Shown here piece by piece: positions 33,360 to 42,441 of a stretch of DNA of 64,000 nucleotides; the stretch's first letter is position 1, and each line of letters begins with the position of its first letter. The position numbers and the translations under genes were made by a program. The notes below the pieces were generated by a model that was given only the letters and a program-made list of their open reading frames with translations, did no database searches and was not told the DNA's origin. Origin of the DNA: Bog-756 sp963824645 (lineage in GTDB: Bacteria; Actinomycetota; Acidimicrobiia; Acidimicrobiales; RAAP-2); contig CAWGQC010000010.1 of the NCBI GenBank assembly GCA_963824645.1, forward strand, positions 186,001 to 250,000, written 5' to 3'.

Positions 33360-33839
33360 TCAGCTGACGGCTGCCACGGTGAAACCGCCCACTCCGTTTC
33401 CGTCGACGCTGGTTCCCGAGTCATCGACGAACGAATAGAGCGGCTTCCCCATGTAGGTGACCTGGAATTTGGTTCGCTTGCCGACCATCACGCTCACCGT
33501 TCCGAGACCGGTCACTCCGGCCGGGGTCTTGCCTTTGGCCACGTAGAGGGGCGGCCAGATCCCGAGGCAACCACCCGTGCAGCCGGAGGAGGGTGCCGTG
33601 TACAGGCTTTTGCCTTTTACGGTGGCCAACATGGTCACCGGGGTCGATGAACCGGATGGCGTTCGGGTGACGACCTGGACGACTGTCTTGTCCTTGGTTT
33701 TGGTGGCGCCTGCTGACTCCGCGGACGCTACCGGTGCCAGGGCCATGGCTCCACCCACGGCGAGGGCGATGACAACGCCCCAGGCGTTGGGTCGCCTGTA
33801 CAACGGGATGGTTGGTCGATCGGTGCGGGGAGTTCTCAT
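33360..33839 (-). CDS. Secreted protein with YxFxxD repeat (COG4315-like)
   Basis: 159 aa from the ATG at 33839, preceded by AGGTGG. A signal peptide is clear: basic start (MRTPRTDRPT), hydrophobic core VVIALAVGGAMALAPVASA and cleavage near residue 40. There is no lipobox Cys, so it is probably released. The mature part carries two related units, KGKSLYTAPS and GKPLYSFVDDSG, the second matching the Y-x-[FWY]-x-x-D motif of the 'secreted repeat of unknown function' family. A GCTGGCLGIWPP segment with two Cys may form a disulfide or bind metal. The role is unknown. Confidence 0.8.
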   Translation of the reverse strand: MRTPRTDRPTIPLYRRPNAWGVVIALAVGGAMALAPVASAESAGATKTKDKTVVQVVTRTPSGSSTPVTMLATVKGKSLYTAPSSGCTGGCLGIWPPLYVAKGKTPAGVTGLGTVSVMVGKRTKFQVTYMGKPLYSFVDDSGTSVDGNGVGGFTVAAVS

Positions 33840-34004
33840 ATCCACCTGACTTTCGGGGGAGGCGGCTGTGCCTTCCTCTACGGTCTACGTCTGGCGCCCG
33901 CATCCTGTTCACTGCATCAGGAAAGATTCCCGCCGTTTTAAAAACCGACGGAGTGCGGCTACCGGCCGATCCGGTGGGTGGCGGTGCTCAGGGCCCGGGG
34001 CGCT

Positions 34005-35219
34005 TCAGGCGTCCCGCTTCACCATGCGCCATGCACCCAGGGCCGTCCAGCCCACCAGCCAGGCGATGATGACCAAGACCGCCGCCGTTCTCGACTCCGG
34101 CACCAAAAGGGAGGTGCCCTGGCCGCCGCCGGGTCCCCCGCCGCCTCCGAAGACAAATCCGAGACCGGACGGTTCCAGATGGGCCACGGCCAACCCGACC
34201 ACCGAGCGCTGGAGATTGATCATGTGGGGGATGTTGGCCCGCGACAGGATCGGGGTGAGCACGATCTCCAGCACGATCATCAGGATGACGGCCACGGTCC
34301 GTTGTCCGAGCAGCGATCCGAGCCCGAGCCCGACCATGAAGCCGACCACCACCTCGAGCTCGATCCACAGGCCGGTGCGGACCATGAGCCCGATCGGGGG
34401 GGAGAGGAAGATCTTGGAGTAGTCCGCATAGTCCTGTGTGGCGATCTGCACGGCCGCGGCCCGGATCATCGTCGGCGTGGGCGGGGTGGACACCGTGGGT
34501 CCGCCCGGACCTTGCTTGGTGATGACGGCGCCGCCGCCCCCGGGCCCACCCTGGGGCCCATTGCACGGGACGGCGCTGAGGACGTTGCCGACGTTGCCGG
34601 GGCTGTTCGGCCCGATCCGGTACGGGAATTCACAGGCCACCTCGTCGGCGTGGTCGGCGGCCCAGTGCTGGAAGCCGGCCTGGGACAGTCCGGCGGGTAC
34701 GTTGACACCCCCGTAGCTGATCTGAGTGGGGGCGGCGAACACGCACACTGCACAGACGATGGTGAACCCGATGGCCACCAGCGGTACCACGATGGCCAGC
34801 CCGGCCGGTATCCGGGCCAGGTAGAGGGCCAACCGCGAGCGGCCGGTCACCACCAGGTGACGGAACATCCCTTCGGTGAGGTCGACCGATCCGGCTGTGC
34901 AACCCAAGGTGGCGGCCACGATGAAGCCGAAGACATAGAGCACGCCGGCCACCAGGGCGTTGAAGATGTCGTCCCCGCCGGCCGGGCCGTAGGACTTGGG
35001 GGCGATGGCGTGGGATAGGAGGCGGATGATGAGGAAGATGCCGGGGATGCCGATGGTGACGAAGACAAGGGCCAACATCAGCCCCCGCCGCTTCCGCAAC
35101 TCCATGAAGCGGGTGGCGATCATCCCACCGGTCGGGATCCACGAGCCCCGGCGGTCGGGAGAGCCGCCCAGGGGGATCGGGGCGGGGGCCGCGGCCATCA
35201 CATCGGAAGTTACGGTCAT
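34005..35219 (-). CDS. ABC transporter permease
   Basis: 404 aa with about six membrane segments, arranged as an N-terminal segment near residue 50, a group at 100-160, then a large extracytoplasmic part (160-270) and three more segments to the end. The extracytoplasmic loop has two Cys and a Gly/Pro-rich stretch (NGPQGGPGGGG). Its ATG overlaps the stop of the ATPase gene (ATGA), so the two form one exporter. The substrate is unknown; pairs like this next to a NarL-type two-component system often export antimicrobial or cell-envelope compounds (inference). Confidence 0.82.
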   Translation of the reverse strand: MTVTSDVMAAAPAPIPLGGSPDRRGSWIPTGGMIATRFMELRKRRGLMLALVFVTIGIPGIFLIIRLLSHAIAPKSYGPAGGDDIFNALVAGVLYVFGFIVAATLGCTAGSVDLTEGMFRHLVVTGRSRLALYLARIPAGLAIVVPLVAIGFTIVCAVCVFAAPTQISYGGVNVPAGLSQAGFQHWAADHADEVACEFPYRIGPNSPGNVGNVLSAVPCNGPQGGPGGGGAVITKQGPGGPTVSTPPTPTMIRAAAVQIATQDYADYSKIFLSPPIGLMVRTGLWIELEVVVGFMVGLGLGSLLGQRTVAVILMIVLEIVLTPILSRANIPHMINLQRSVVGLAVAHLEPSGLGFVFGGGGGPGGGQGTSLLVPESRTAAVLVIIAWLVGWTALGAWRMVKRDA

Positions 35220-36193
35220 TCGGATGCCCCCAATCGGCTGGTGACCTGCAGGAACCACGATTCGAGGGAGGTCTGCACCTCCTGGAGCCGGTAGACCGAA
35301 ACCCCACCTCCCACCAGCACCCGGTTGATTTCGGCGATGACGTCGCGCCCCGTTCCCGCCGGCAGGGTGATCCCCAGGCCCAGGGGACCGATCTCGACCC
35401 GTCCACCGATGGCTGTGCCCTTGAGCAAATCACCGGCCCGGGAGGGGTCGGAACACTCGACTTCGACCACAAAGGACGACCCGGCCAGCAGGTCGGCGAT
35501 GGCTCCCTGGCGGATGACCTTGCCCCGATCCACGATGGCCACGGCGTCGCAGGTCCGTTCGACCTCATCCAGAAGGTGGGAGGACAGGACGACAGTACGG
35601 CCTTCGGCCACCAGGGAGAGGATCATGTCGCGCATGTCCTGCATGCCGGCCGGGTCGAGGCCGTTCATGGGTTCGTCCAGGATGAGGAGCTGGGGGTCAC
35701 CGATCAGGCAGGCCGCCACCCCGAGACGTTGGCGCATGCCCATCGAGTACTTGGAGACCTTGTCGTCAGCCCGGTGCGCCATGCCGACCCGCTCCAGGGA
35801 CGGCCCGATCCGCTGCTTGGCTTCCGGCTCCCGGGCCGCCGCCAGGATCTGCAGGTTCTGCCGGCCGGTCAGATGCCCGTGGAACCGAGGCTCGTCGACG
35901 ATGGCGCCCACCCGGGCCAGGGCGGCGGCCCGGTGGCGGGGGACGGAGTGGCCCAACAGTCGCATGGTGCCGGCGTCGGCGTGGGTCAACCCCAGCAGGA
36001 CCCGGATGAGGGTCGTCTTGCCGGCGCCGTTGGGCCCGAGGTAGCCGAAGGCACAGCCTCGAGGCACCAGGAGCTCGACACCGTTGACGGCGGTGTTCTC
36101 GCCGAACCGCTTGGTCAGCCCGTGGGTCTCGACGGCCCACTCGCTCTGCGCAGAGCGGTGGGCTTCGGTGCTGGTGGACATGGTGGTGCTCAT
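35216..36193 (-). CDS. ABC transporter ATP-binding protein
   Basis: 325 aa. It has YLGPNGAGKTTLIRV (Walker A), YSMGMRQRLGVA (signature, with MG in place of SGG) and LLILDEPMNGLDPAGM (Walker B). The family is the DrrA/YtrB-like exporter ATPase. A C-terminal extension of about 90 residues (from about 225) follows the nucleotide-binding domain. It is coupled to the permease by an ATGA overlap and lies downstream of the histidine kinase and response regulator on the same strand. Confidence 0.9.
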   Translation of the reverse strand: MSTTMSTSTEAHRSAQSEWAVETHGLTKRFGENTAVNGVELLVPRGCAFGYLGPNGAGKTTLIRVLLGLTHADAGTMRLLGHSVPRHRAAALARVGAIVDEPRFHGHLTGRQNLQILAAAREPEAKQRIGPSLERVGMAHRADDKVSKYSMGMRQRLGVAACLIGDPQLLILDEPMNGLDPAGMQDMRDMILSLVAEGRTVVLSSHLLDEVERTCDAVAIVDRGKVIRQGAIADLLAGSSFVVEVECSDPSRAGDLLKGTAIGGRVEIGPLGLGITLPAGTGRDVIAEINRVLVGGGVSVYRLQEVQTSLESWFLQVTSRLGASE

Positions 36194-36275
36194 CGGGCAT
36201 ATCCGGTCGTGACCATGGGTTCAGGGTAGGACAGCCCATCCGCAGATGGAATGCGGCTACCGGGTGAGTCGAGGG

Positions 36276-36289
36276 GGGGGAAAGCCCCC
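36276..36289 (-). terminator. G-run hairpin between response regulator and ABC genes
   Basis: GGGGG (36276-36280) and CCCCC (36285-36289) pair around AAAG, about 45 bases past the response regulator stop. It could partly separate the two-component genes from the ABC exporter. Confidence 0.35.
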
Positions 36290-36331
36290 GATGCCGACCC
36301 CCGGTTGCCGGTGCCGACCCGAACCCTACCG

Positions 36332-36982
36332 TCAGGTGTCGAGGTAGCGGAGCACGGCCAGGACCCGTCGGTGGTCCGACTGCGACACGGGCAGATCCAA
36401 CTTGGAGAAGATGTTGGTCACGTGTTTCTCGACCGCTCCCTCCGAGACGCAGAGGGAGTCGGCTATCGCTGTATTGGTCCGTCCTTCCGCCATCAGGGAG
36501 AGAACGTCTTTCTCGCGGGTGGTGAGTACGGAGATCGAGTCGCGGTGCCGGGAGGCCCCCATCAGCTGGGTGACGACTTCGGGATCCAGGGCCGTTCCCC
36601 CCGAGGCCACCCGCTCGAGAGCTTCGACGAACTGGCTCACGTCGGCCACCCGATCCTTCAGGAGATAGCCGATGCCGGCGGCGTCGTTGCCCAAAAGCTC
36701 TTCGGCGTAGCGGGTCTCGATGTACTGGGAGAACATCAGGATGGCCAACCCCGGCTGTTGACGGCGGAGTTCGATGGCCGCCCGGAGCCCCTCGTCGGTG
36801 AACGACGGCGGCATCCGGATGTCGACCACCGCCACGTCGGGTCGCTCCCGTTCGATGGCCACCCGGAGAGAAGCGGCGTCGCCCACGGCGGCGCTGACGG
36901 CGAAGCCGCGGTCGATCAGCAGCTGGACCAGTCCATCGCGGAGGATGACCGAGTCCTCGGCGATGGCCACTCGCAGGGGCAC
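36332..36982 (-). CDS. NarL-type response regulator
   Basis: 216 aa. The receiver domain has the acidic pair at residues 9-10, phospho-acceptor Asp 54 (VVDIRMPP), Ser 85 and Lys 109 (LLKDR). The C-terminal LuxR helix-turn-helix is clear (LTTREKDVLSLMAEGRTNTA, then VSEGAVEKHVTNIFSKL). It lies six bases after the histidine kinase stop and should be its partner. The obvious candidate target is the adjacent ABC exporter. Confidence 0.92.
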   Translation of the reverse strand: MPLRVAIAEDSVILRDGLVQLLIDRGFAVSAAVGDAASLRVAIERERPDVAVVDIRMPPSFTDEGLRAAIELRRQQPGLAILMFSQYIETRYAEELLGNDAAGIGYLLKDRVADVSQFVEALERVASGGTALDPEVVTQLMGASRHRDSISVLTTREKDVLSLMAEGRTNTAIADSLCVSEGAVEKHVTNIFSKLDLPVSQSDHRRVLAVLRYLDT

Positions 36983-36988
36983 GGTCGG

Positions 36989-38332
36989 TCAGGCCCGGAG
37001 GGGGAGATCGACGGTCACGACCGTGGGCCCCCGGGGAGGGCTGGTGACCTCGAGGTTCCCGTCCACCATGCGCACCCGATCGGCCAAGCCGCTCAATCCG
37101 CTGGAGGAGGAACCGGTGTTGACCGCCTGGGCCCCGCCCACGCCATCGTCTCGAACCACCAGCCGGAGCCAGCGGCCCTGCTGGGCACAGGAGACACTGG
37201 CCCGGGAGGCGAAGGCGTGTTGGGCGACGTTGGCCATGAGCTCGGCCACGCAGAAATAGGCGATGGCCTCGATGGCCTGGCTGGGTCGCTCGTCGATGGT
37301 GACGGCGAGCTCGGTGGGGATGGTGCTCCGGGCCGCCAGCGTGGCCAGAGCGCCCTCGAGTCCGACGTCGAGGGCCGGTGGATGGATACCCCGGGCCAGG
37401 TCCCGTAGTTCGACGATGGCCTCCTTGGCCCCCCGGTGGGCGTCGTTGACCAGATCCCTCACCTGATCGATATCGAGATGATCGGGGTCGGCGAGCTTCT
37501 CCTTGGCCATCCCGAGCCGCATGGCCAGCGCCACCAGCTGTGCCTGGGTCCCGTCGTGGAGATCCCGCTCGATCCGGCGGAGGGTGGCGGCCGAGGCGTC
37601 GACCGTCTGGGCCCTGGCCTGCTCGAGATTGCGCACCCGGACGGTCATGGCATCGGGGGCGAGGAGGCTCCGCATGAGCAGACGATCGAGATAGTCGAAG
37701 AACCGCACGGGCCAGGGGGCGACGAAGAAGAAGATGGCCCCGGTGATCACGGTGGCCAGAACGACGAAGGGACCGTCTCCCCCGGGGGACAGGTAGCCGG
37801 GCTGAAAGAGGAACCGGACAGCTCCCCACTCCGGCAGTCCCCCGCCGTTCCCTCTGGCCCACAAGGGATAGGTGAGGCATCGGAACGCGTCCCACCACAG
37901 ACTGAAGGCGGTGACGAAGGCCAGGATGGCCAGAGGCACCTTGATGGCCAGATAAGCCGCCGCCTTCCAGCCTGTCCTGTCCCGAAGGGCGGACTGCAGC
38001 CACCCCAGGTAACCCGGCCGTGGTTCGAACGGCACCGGCTCGTCGATGGTCTCGTTGAGGAGCGCAGCGGCCAGCCTTCGCTGCCAACCCCCGAAGCCCC
38101 GGGCCCCCCGCACGGCCACGCCGATGAGGGCGATCCCGATGAAGGTGATGGCCAGCACCACGCCGGCCGCCATGGTCAACCCCACGAAGACGATGCCGAT
38201 GAAGGCGATGGGCATGCCGGCCATCATGAAGAACAGCTCCGACCAGGTACGGCGGGTGAACGGCGTCTCGACCACCGTGCGGGCGATCTCCTCCAGTCGG
38301 GAGTTGGGCTCGGACCCCCAGGCGATCACCAT
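36989..38332 (-). CDS. Sensor histidine kinase, NarL/DesK type
   Basis: About 447 aa. Four or more membrane segments lie in residues 30-230 with short loops, matching the 'sensor' membrane domain seen in actinobacterial kinases. A HisKA_3 dimer helix follows with RRIERDLHDGTQAQLVALA (His near 260), then a HATPase domain with LMANVAQHAF and GLSGLADRVRMVDGNLEV. The ATG at 38332 is a reasonable start; an upstream ATG at 38371 is weaker. The signal is unknown but probably in or at the membrane. First gene of the kinase, regulator, ABC ATPase, ABC permease run. Confidence 0.88.
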   Translation of the reverse strand: MVIAWGSEPNSRLEEIARTVVETPFTRRTWSELFFMMAGMPIAFIGIVFVGLTMAAGVVLAITFIGIALIGVAVRGARGFGGWQRRLAAALLNETIDEPVPFEPRPGYLGWLQSALRDRTGWKAAAYLAIKVPLAILAFVTAFSLWWDAFRCLTYPLWARGNGGGLPEWGAVRFLFQPGYLSPGGDGPFVVLATVITGAIFFFVAPWPVRFFDYLDRLLMRSLLAPDAMTVRVRNLEQARAQTVDASAATLRRIERDLHDGTQAQLVALAMRLGMAKEKLADPDHLDIDQVRDLVNDAHRGAKEAIVELRDLARGIHPPALDVGLEGALATLAARSTIPTELAVTIDERPSQAIEAIAYFCVAELMANVAQHAFASRASVSCAQQGRWLRLVVRDDGVGGAQAVNTGSSSSGLSGLADRVRMVDGNLEVTSPPRGPTVVTVDLPLRA

Positions 38333-38475
38333 CGGGGCCCGGGGCCCGTTACATCGGGCCCGGCCCGACATCCGGACAGGCGGCGCCGCTCCGGATTCCC
38401 CACCTCGTCCATCCTCACAGGTCAAACATAGAGAAAAACGGTGGTCACGGGAATGAGGCCAGCCGGATTCGTGCG

Positions 38476-38491
38476 GGGGGGATAGCCCCCC
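38476..38491 (-). terminator. G-run hairpin downstream of the amidohydrolase
   Basis: GGGGGG (38476-38481) and CCCCCC (38486-38491) pair around ATAG, about 50 bases past the amidohydrolase stop at 38542 and before the kinase start. It is the same type of hairpin as at 36276. Confidence 0.45.
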
Positions 38492-38541
38492 AAGCCACCG
38501 ACCCGGCCCGCCCATCAGTCGCTCGGCGTCTCTGGTGGCGC

Positions 38542-39751
38542 CTACAAGGCCGATGAGACGGTCGGGGCGCCCTCTGCCGGCAGAGCCAGGGCGGCCGCAT
38601 TGTCGTAGACCACACGGGCCACCTCGCGGTCCGAGAACCCGGCCTGGTCCAGGTCGTCCAGGTAGGACAGGGGATCAGCCAGTCCTTCGGCGTGGGGCCA
38701 GTCCGAACCGAACAGCATGTGCTCCACGCCGATGACCGAAGCCAAATTCGGCCAGATCGTCCTCGTAGAAGGGTGACACCCAGATATGGCGCCGGAACAC
38801 CTCGCGGGGATCTTCCTGCCACATGGGTCCGCGCATCTCGAAGGCCTTCTTCAACTTGGCGAACAGGGGAACAACCCACTCGGATCCGTTCTCGATGGCC
38901 GCCAGTCGGATACGCGGGAACCGGATGAAGAGCTGATCGGCCAGAAACGATGCGACGGTGTCGCTGATGGGGGACATCATGAGGAGCTGGAAGAGGACCG
39001 GGAGACGGAAGGATTGGAAATCCGGGTTGACCCCCCAGGCCTCCAGCATGAAGCCGTAGCCGGCATCGGCTCCGTGGAAGGCCACCGTGATCCCCGCCTC
39101 ATTGACCCGGGCCCAGAAGGGATCGTGCCAGGGGTGCCCGAGGGAGCGGTTTCCCCGTGGATCCTCGACCGGGCCCGGCCGCATGTTGATGATGCGGGCC
39201 CCCTGGCTGAGCACGAACTCCAGCTCCTCGACGGCCCACTCCACATCCACCAGGGTCAGGTAGGGGGCGGCGAAGATCCGATCCCTGTAGTTGTAGGTCC
39301 AATCGTCGAGCAGCCACCGGTTGAAGGCCCGGAAGGCGACCAGAAGGGCTTCACGATCGTGGCTCAGGGCACCCTCCATACCCACACCGAGGGTGGGGAA
39401 CAAGAAGGCCCCGGTGAGACCCTGGGCATTCATGACCTCGAGTCTGGCCGCAGGATCGCGGTAGGCCGGGCTGATCGGTTCGAGGTCGCCGAAGGCACCG
39501 CGGAGACTGGTGATCTCGGCCTTGCCCCGGAAGTAGTCGTTGAGTGCTCCCGGCTTGGAACACGGATCGAACGTGGGGTTGGGGATGAAACGGTTGATCT
39601 TTCCGCCCACCACGAAGCGCTTCTTGCCGTCGAATTCGCCCCAACGCATGCACCGGGCCCGCATCTTGGGATCGACATGCCTGATGAAGGCGTCCTCCGC
39701 CTCGTAGTAATGGTTGTCGGCGTCGAACGCCTGGGTGGGCCGTGGGAGCAC
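38542..39751 (-). CDS. Amidohydrolase (PF04909-type), interrupted by a frameshift
   Basis: About 402 aa if one base is corrected. The start is the GTG at 39751 (VLPRPTQAFDADNHYYE, with the D-x-D-x-H strand). EAGITVAFHGADAGYG and IRLAAIENGSEWVVPLF are central barrel strands, and MLFGSDWPHAEGL near the end holds the late Asp. The frame breaks at about 38743 in a T-run: GAATTTGGC reads as GAA TTG GC if one T is removed. The C-terminal 60 residues continue in the new frame to TAG at 38542. A sequencing indel is likely. Divergent from the DHA2 exporter at 40078; substrate unknown. Confidence 0.75.
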
Positions 39752-40077
39752 GATCGTCTCGTTTCGCCTTGAGCCGAACCGGGGCTGAGCCCGGAGCGGC
39801 TTGTCCTCCGCCCATTGTGGTCGATGATCTGGCGGGGTGCTCCGCCTCCGGTGTGCCCGGTGACCTGGACAGAGTGCTCCGACCGAGGCGTCGGCCACAC
39901 CCACGCCGTTGCATTCGCGTCCGGACGGTGCCGGGAATGCCGGTGCCGTCCGGACGGTTGCACCCAAAGATGCGTTTGGCAGCACCACGACCGGGCCTGT
40001 GGCCACGGTTGAGTTCCGTGAATCATTCCTGACCATCGGGTCTCGTAACCCAAAACCTGGCCTTCAGGAGGTCCACC
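39752..40077. other. Divergent intergenic region, 326 bp
   Basis: It separates the amidohydrolase (minus) from the DHA2 exporter (plus) and should hold both promoters. Its clear structure is the paired 17-bp inverted repeat at 39918-39956. No coding frame or RNA gene is convincing. TCAGGAGGTCCACC at its right end is the ribosome site of the exporter. Confidence 0.5.
39918..39956. promoter_or_regulatory. Inverted repeat built from two CGTCCGGACG palindromes
   Basis: The 10-bp palindrome CGTCCGGACG occurs at 39918-39927 and 39947-39956. The longer arms (39918-39934 and 39940-39956) are reverse complements with two mismatches around GAATG. Two dimer sites facing each other about 29 bp apart in a divergent promoter region are a strong operator candidate for the exporter or amidohydrolase. 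Confidence 0.55.
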
Positions 40078-41577
40078 ATGAGCGAAGCGACCGCACCGGA
40101 GCAGGCGTCCTTGTCCACCCGGGAGCCCGATCCGCGCCGGTGGTCGATCCTGGCCGTGGTGGTGATCGCCCAACTCATGGTGGTACTGGACGCCTCCATT
40201 GTGACCATCGCCCTCCCCTCCGCCCAGCGGTCCCTGCACATCTCGGTGGCCAACCGTCAGTGGGTGATCACCGCCTACACCCTCGCCTTCGGAGGGCTGC
40301 TTCTCCTGGGTGGCCGGATCGCCGACTACGGGGGTCGCAAGCGCATGTTCATGGTCGGCCTCATCGGCTTTGCCGGGGCCTCGGCCCTCGGGGGCCTGGC
40401 CAACGACCAGGCCACCCTCTTCGCCGCCCGGGCCCTGCAGGGGGGTATGGCCGCCCTGATGGCGCCGGCCGCCCTGTCCATCCTCACCATCACCTTCCAG
40501 TCGGACCCCTCCGAGCGGGCCAAGGCCTTCGGCGCCTACGGAGCCGTGTCGGGAGCCGGAGGGGCCATCGGTGTCCTGGCCGGCGGCATCCTCACCGAGT
40601 ACGCCTCGTGGCGTTGGTGCCTGCTGGTCAACGTGCCCATCGCCATCGCCGCCGCCTTCGCCGCCTCCCGAGTGGTGCATGAGAGCCGGGCTAGCGGCAG
40701 GACCAGCTACGACCTGCCCGGGGCCCTGTTGTCGACGGCCGGCCTGGTCAGCCTGGTGTACGGCTTCACCAAAGCGGAGTCCGACGGTTGGGCCTCCGGC
40801 CCCACCCTCATCTTCCTGTCCATCGCCGCGGTCCTGTTGGTGGCTTTCGTGATCGTCGAGTCCCGCTCGCACAACCCGCTGCTGCCGCTGCGGGTGGTGG
40901 CCGAGCGCAACCGGGGGGGAGCCTTTCTGGCCACCTTGCTCACCGGGGCCGGTCTCTTCGCCATGTTCGTCTTCCTCAGCTACTACATGCAGGAGGTGCT
41001 CAGGTACTCGGCCCTACGGGCCGGTATCGCCTTCCTGCCCTTCGCCGTCGGCTTGGTGGTGGCGGCCGGACTGTCCACCGCTCTGGTCCCCCGTGTCGGA
41101 CCGCGGATTCCCATGACCGTAGGGCTCCTCATCGGGGCCGTGGGGCTCGGGTGGCTGACACAGATCGGGGTGGACACCTCCTTCTGGACCCACGTTCTGC
41201 CCCCCGAGATCCTCATGAGCTTCGGGCTGGGTCTCGCCTTCCCGGCCCTGAGCAGCACCGCCCTCATCAAGGTGGCCGACCGCGACTCGGGCGTGGCCAG
41301 CGCCCTGGTCAACACCACCCAGCAGGTGGGTGGTTCGCTGGGCACCGCTCTGTTGAACACGGTGGCGGCGTCGGCCACCGCCAGCTTCATCGTGGCTCAC
41401 GGGCGGGGCTCCTTGGCGGCTGGCACCGTGCACGGTTTTGCCGTGGCCTTCGCCATCGGCGCCGGTTTTCTGGCCCTGGCCGCCCTCGTGAGCGCGGTAT
41501 TCGTCACGGCCCATGGCGACGACCTGCCGACCCCGGAATCGGCGACGGCGGCGACAGGGGATCCGGCCCTGACCTGA
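40078..41577 (+). CDS. DHA2-family MFS multidrug exporter
   Basis: 499 aa with about 14 membrane segments. LMVVLDASIVTIALPSAQRS is the motif-D1/start region typical of EmrB/QacA drug:H+ antiporters, and GGRIADYGGRKRMFMVG is motif A. The GAYGAVSGAGGAIGVLAGGI segment is motif C, characteristic of exporters. The ATG at 40078 follows AGGAGGTCCACC. The substrate is unknown. It is divergent from the amidohydrolase and may be controlled through the inverted repeat between them. Confidence 0.9.
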   Translation: MSEATAPEQASLSTREPDPRRWSILAVVVIAQLMVVLDASIVTIALPSAQRSLHISVANRQWVITAYTLAFGGLLLLGGRIADYGGRKRMFMVGLIGFAGASALGGLANDQATLFAARALQGGMAALMAPAALSILTITFQSDPSERAKAFGAYGAVSGAGGAIGVLAGGILTEYASWRWCLLVNVPIAIAAAFAASRVVHESRASGRTSYDLPGALLSTAGLVSLVYGFTKAESDGWASGPTLIFLSIAAVLLVAFVIVESRSHNPLLPLRVVAERNRGGAFLATLLTGAGLFAMFVFLSYYMQEVLRYSALRAGIAFLPFAVGLVVAAGLSTALVPRVGPRIPMTVGLLIGAVGLGWLTQIGVDTSFWTHVLPPEILMSFGLGLAFPALSSTALIKVADRDSGVASALVNTTQQVGGSLGTALLNTVAASATASFIVAHGRGSLAAGTVHGFAVAFAIGAGFLALAALVSAVFVTAHGDDLPTPESATAATGDPALT

Positions 41578-41652
41578 CCGGGCACCGAACCTCGAGGCCC
41601 GGAAGCGTCGGCAGTTGCGGGTCGGCCACCCGTGGTGATGAAATCGGAGGTC

Positions 41653-41862
41653 ATGGAGGACAACGGAGCAATCGAACCGCCGCCGAGCCTGGTGGCCCGA
41701 ACGGTGGCCCACGTCCTGATGGGGTTGCTGGTCACATCGGTGACAAAAGCCATCTTCAAGCAGAGACTGACGGTGGCCATCGTGGCCGGCTTTCTGGCCT
41801 TTGCCGTGCATCTGCACTTCGACGCACCGGTGGCCAGGAAACTGAGTCAGCTGGGGCTGTAA
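41653..41862 (+). CDS. Small membrane-associated protein of unknown function
   Basis: 69 aa from the ATG at 41653 with GGAGG just upstream; ATG 41638 and GTG 41632 are less well placed. The sequence has an acidic start (MEDNGAIEPPPS), then two hydrophobic stretches (VLMGLLVTSVTKAIF and LTVAIVAGFLAFAVHLHF) separated by basic KQR, suggesting a hairpin of two short helices. I do not recognise the family. It lies 75 bp after the DHA2 exporter on the same strand. Confidence 0.6.
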   Translation: MEDNGAIEPPPSLVARTVAHVLMGLLVTSVTKAIFKQRLTVAIVAGFLAFAVHLHFDAPVARKLSQLGL

Positions 41863-41943
41863 CGCAGCCGCGTTCCCGACGCGGCGTGGTGTCAACCCGG
41901 GGTCGTGTGGCGAGAGCCGTCCACGTGAAGCCAGGATGGGTCG

Positions 41944-42408
41944 GTGGAGTTCCGCAAAGTCCGACTGAGTGACCCGCAGGTGGTGCCCCTACTCGAAGGA
42001 CTGGCCGCGGAGTACGAGAGACGGTACGGGCCGGGTGACGAGATGACGTCGGTCCAGGCCCACGAGTTCGAACCGCCGGATGGGGAGTTCCTGATCCTGG
42101 TGGACAACGATGTGGTGATCGCCGGCGGCGGCCTACGGCGGTTGTCGGCCGACGCCTGCGAAGTCAAACGGATGTGGACCGCGCCCGATTACCGAGGCCG
42201 AGGCCATGCCTCCGCGGTGCTCGATGCGCTGGAGCAGGAGGCCCAGAGCCGCGGCTACGCCAAGCTCAGGTTGGAGACCGGTCCGGCCCAGCCCGAGGCG
42301 CGAAGGCTCTATGAAAGCCGCGGGTACCGACGCATACCGGTCTATGGCCGCTACGAACTGGCCACCGCTTTCGAACACGGGTTCGACGGCGGAAGCGACG
42401 GAACCTGA
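41944..42408 (+). CDS. GNAT-family N-acetyltransferase
   Basis: 154 aa from a GTG start. The acetyl-CoA binding motif is YRGRGHASAVL near residue 82, preceded by the strand VKRMWTAPD and followed by the YESRGYRRIPVYGRY motif B region. GNAT enzymes acetylate amino groups of small molecules or proteins; the acceptor is unknown. It is convergent with the SDR at 42442. Confidence 0.85.
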   Translation: MEFRKVRLSDPQVVPLLEGLAAEYERRYGPGDEMTSVQAHEFEPPDGEFLILVDNDVVIAGGGLRRLSADACEVKRMWTAPDYRGRGHASAVLDALEQEAQSRGYAKLRLETGPAQPEARRLYESRGYRRIPVYGRYELATAFEHGFDGGSDGT

Positions 42409-42441
42409 CGCCGGGGGACGTCTTCGCCAACCCGATGGTGT

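Noticed and set aside
35766..38087. Long minus-strand frame over the kinase, regulator and ABC genes (773 codons)
   Set aside because: It lies in a different frame of the same strand as three well-supported genes and reads as low-complexity Arg/Gly/Pro.
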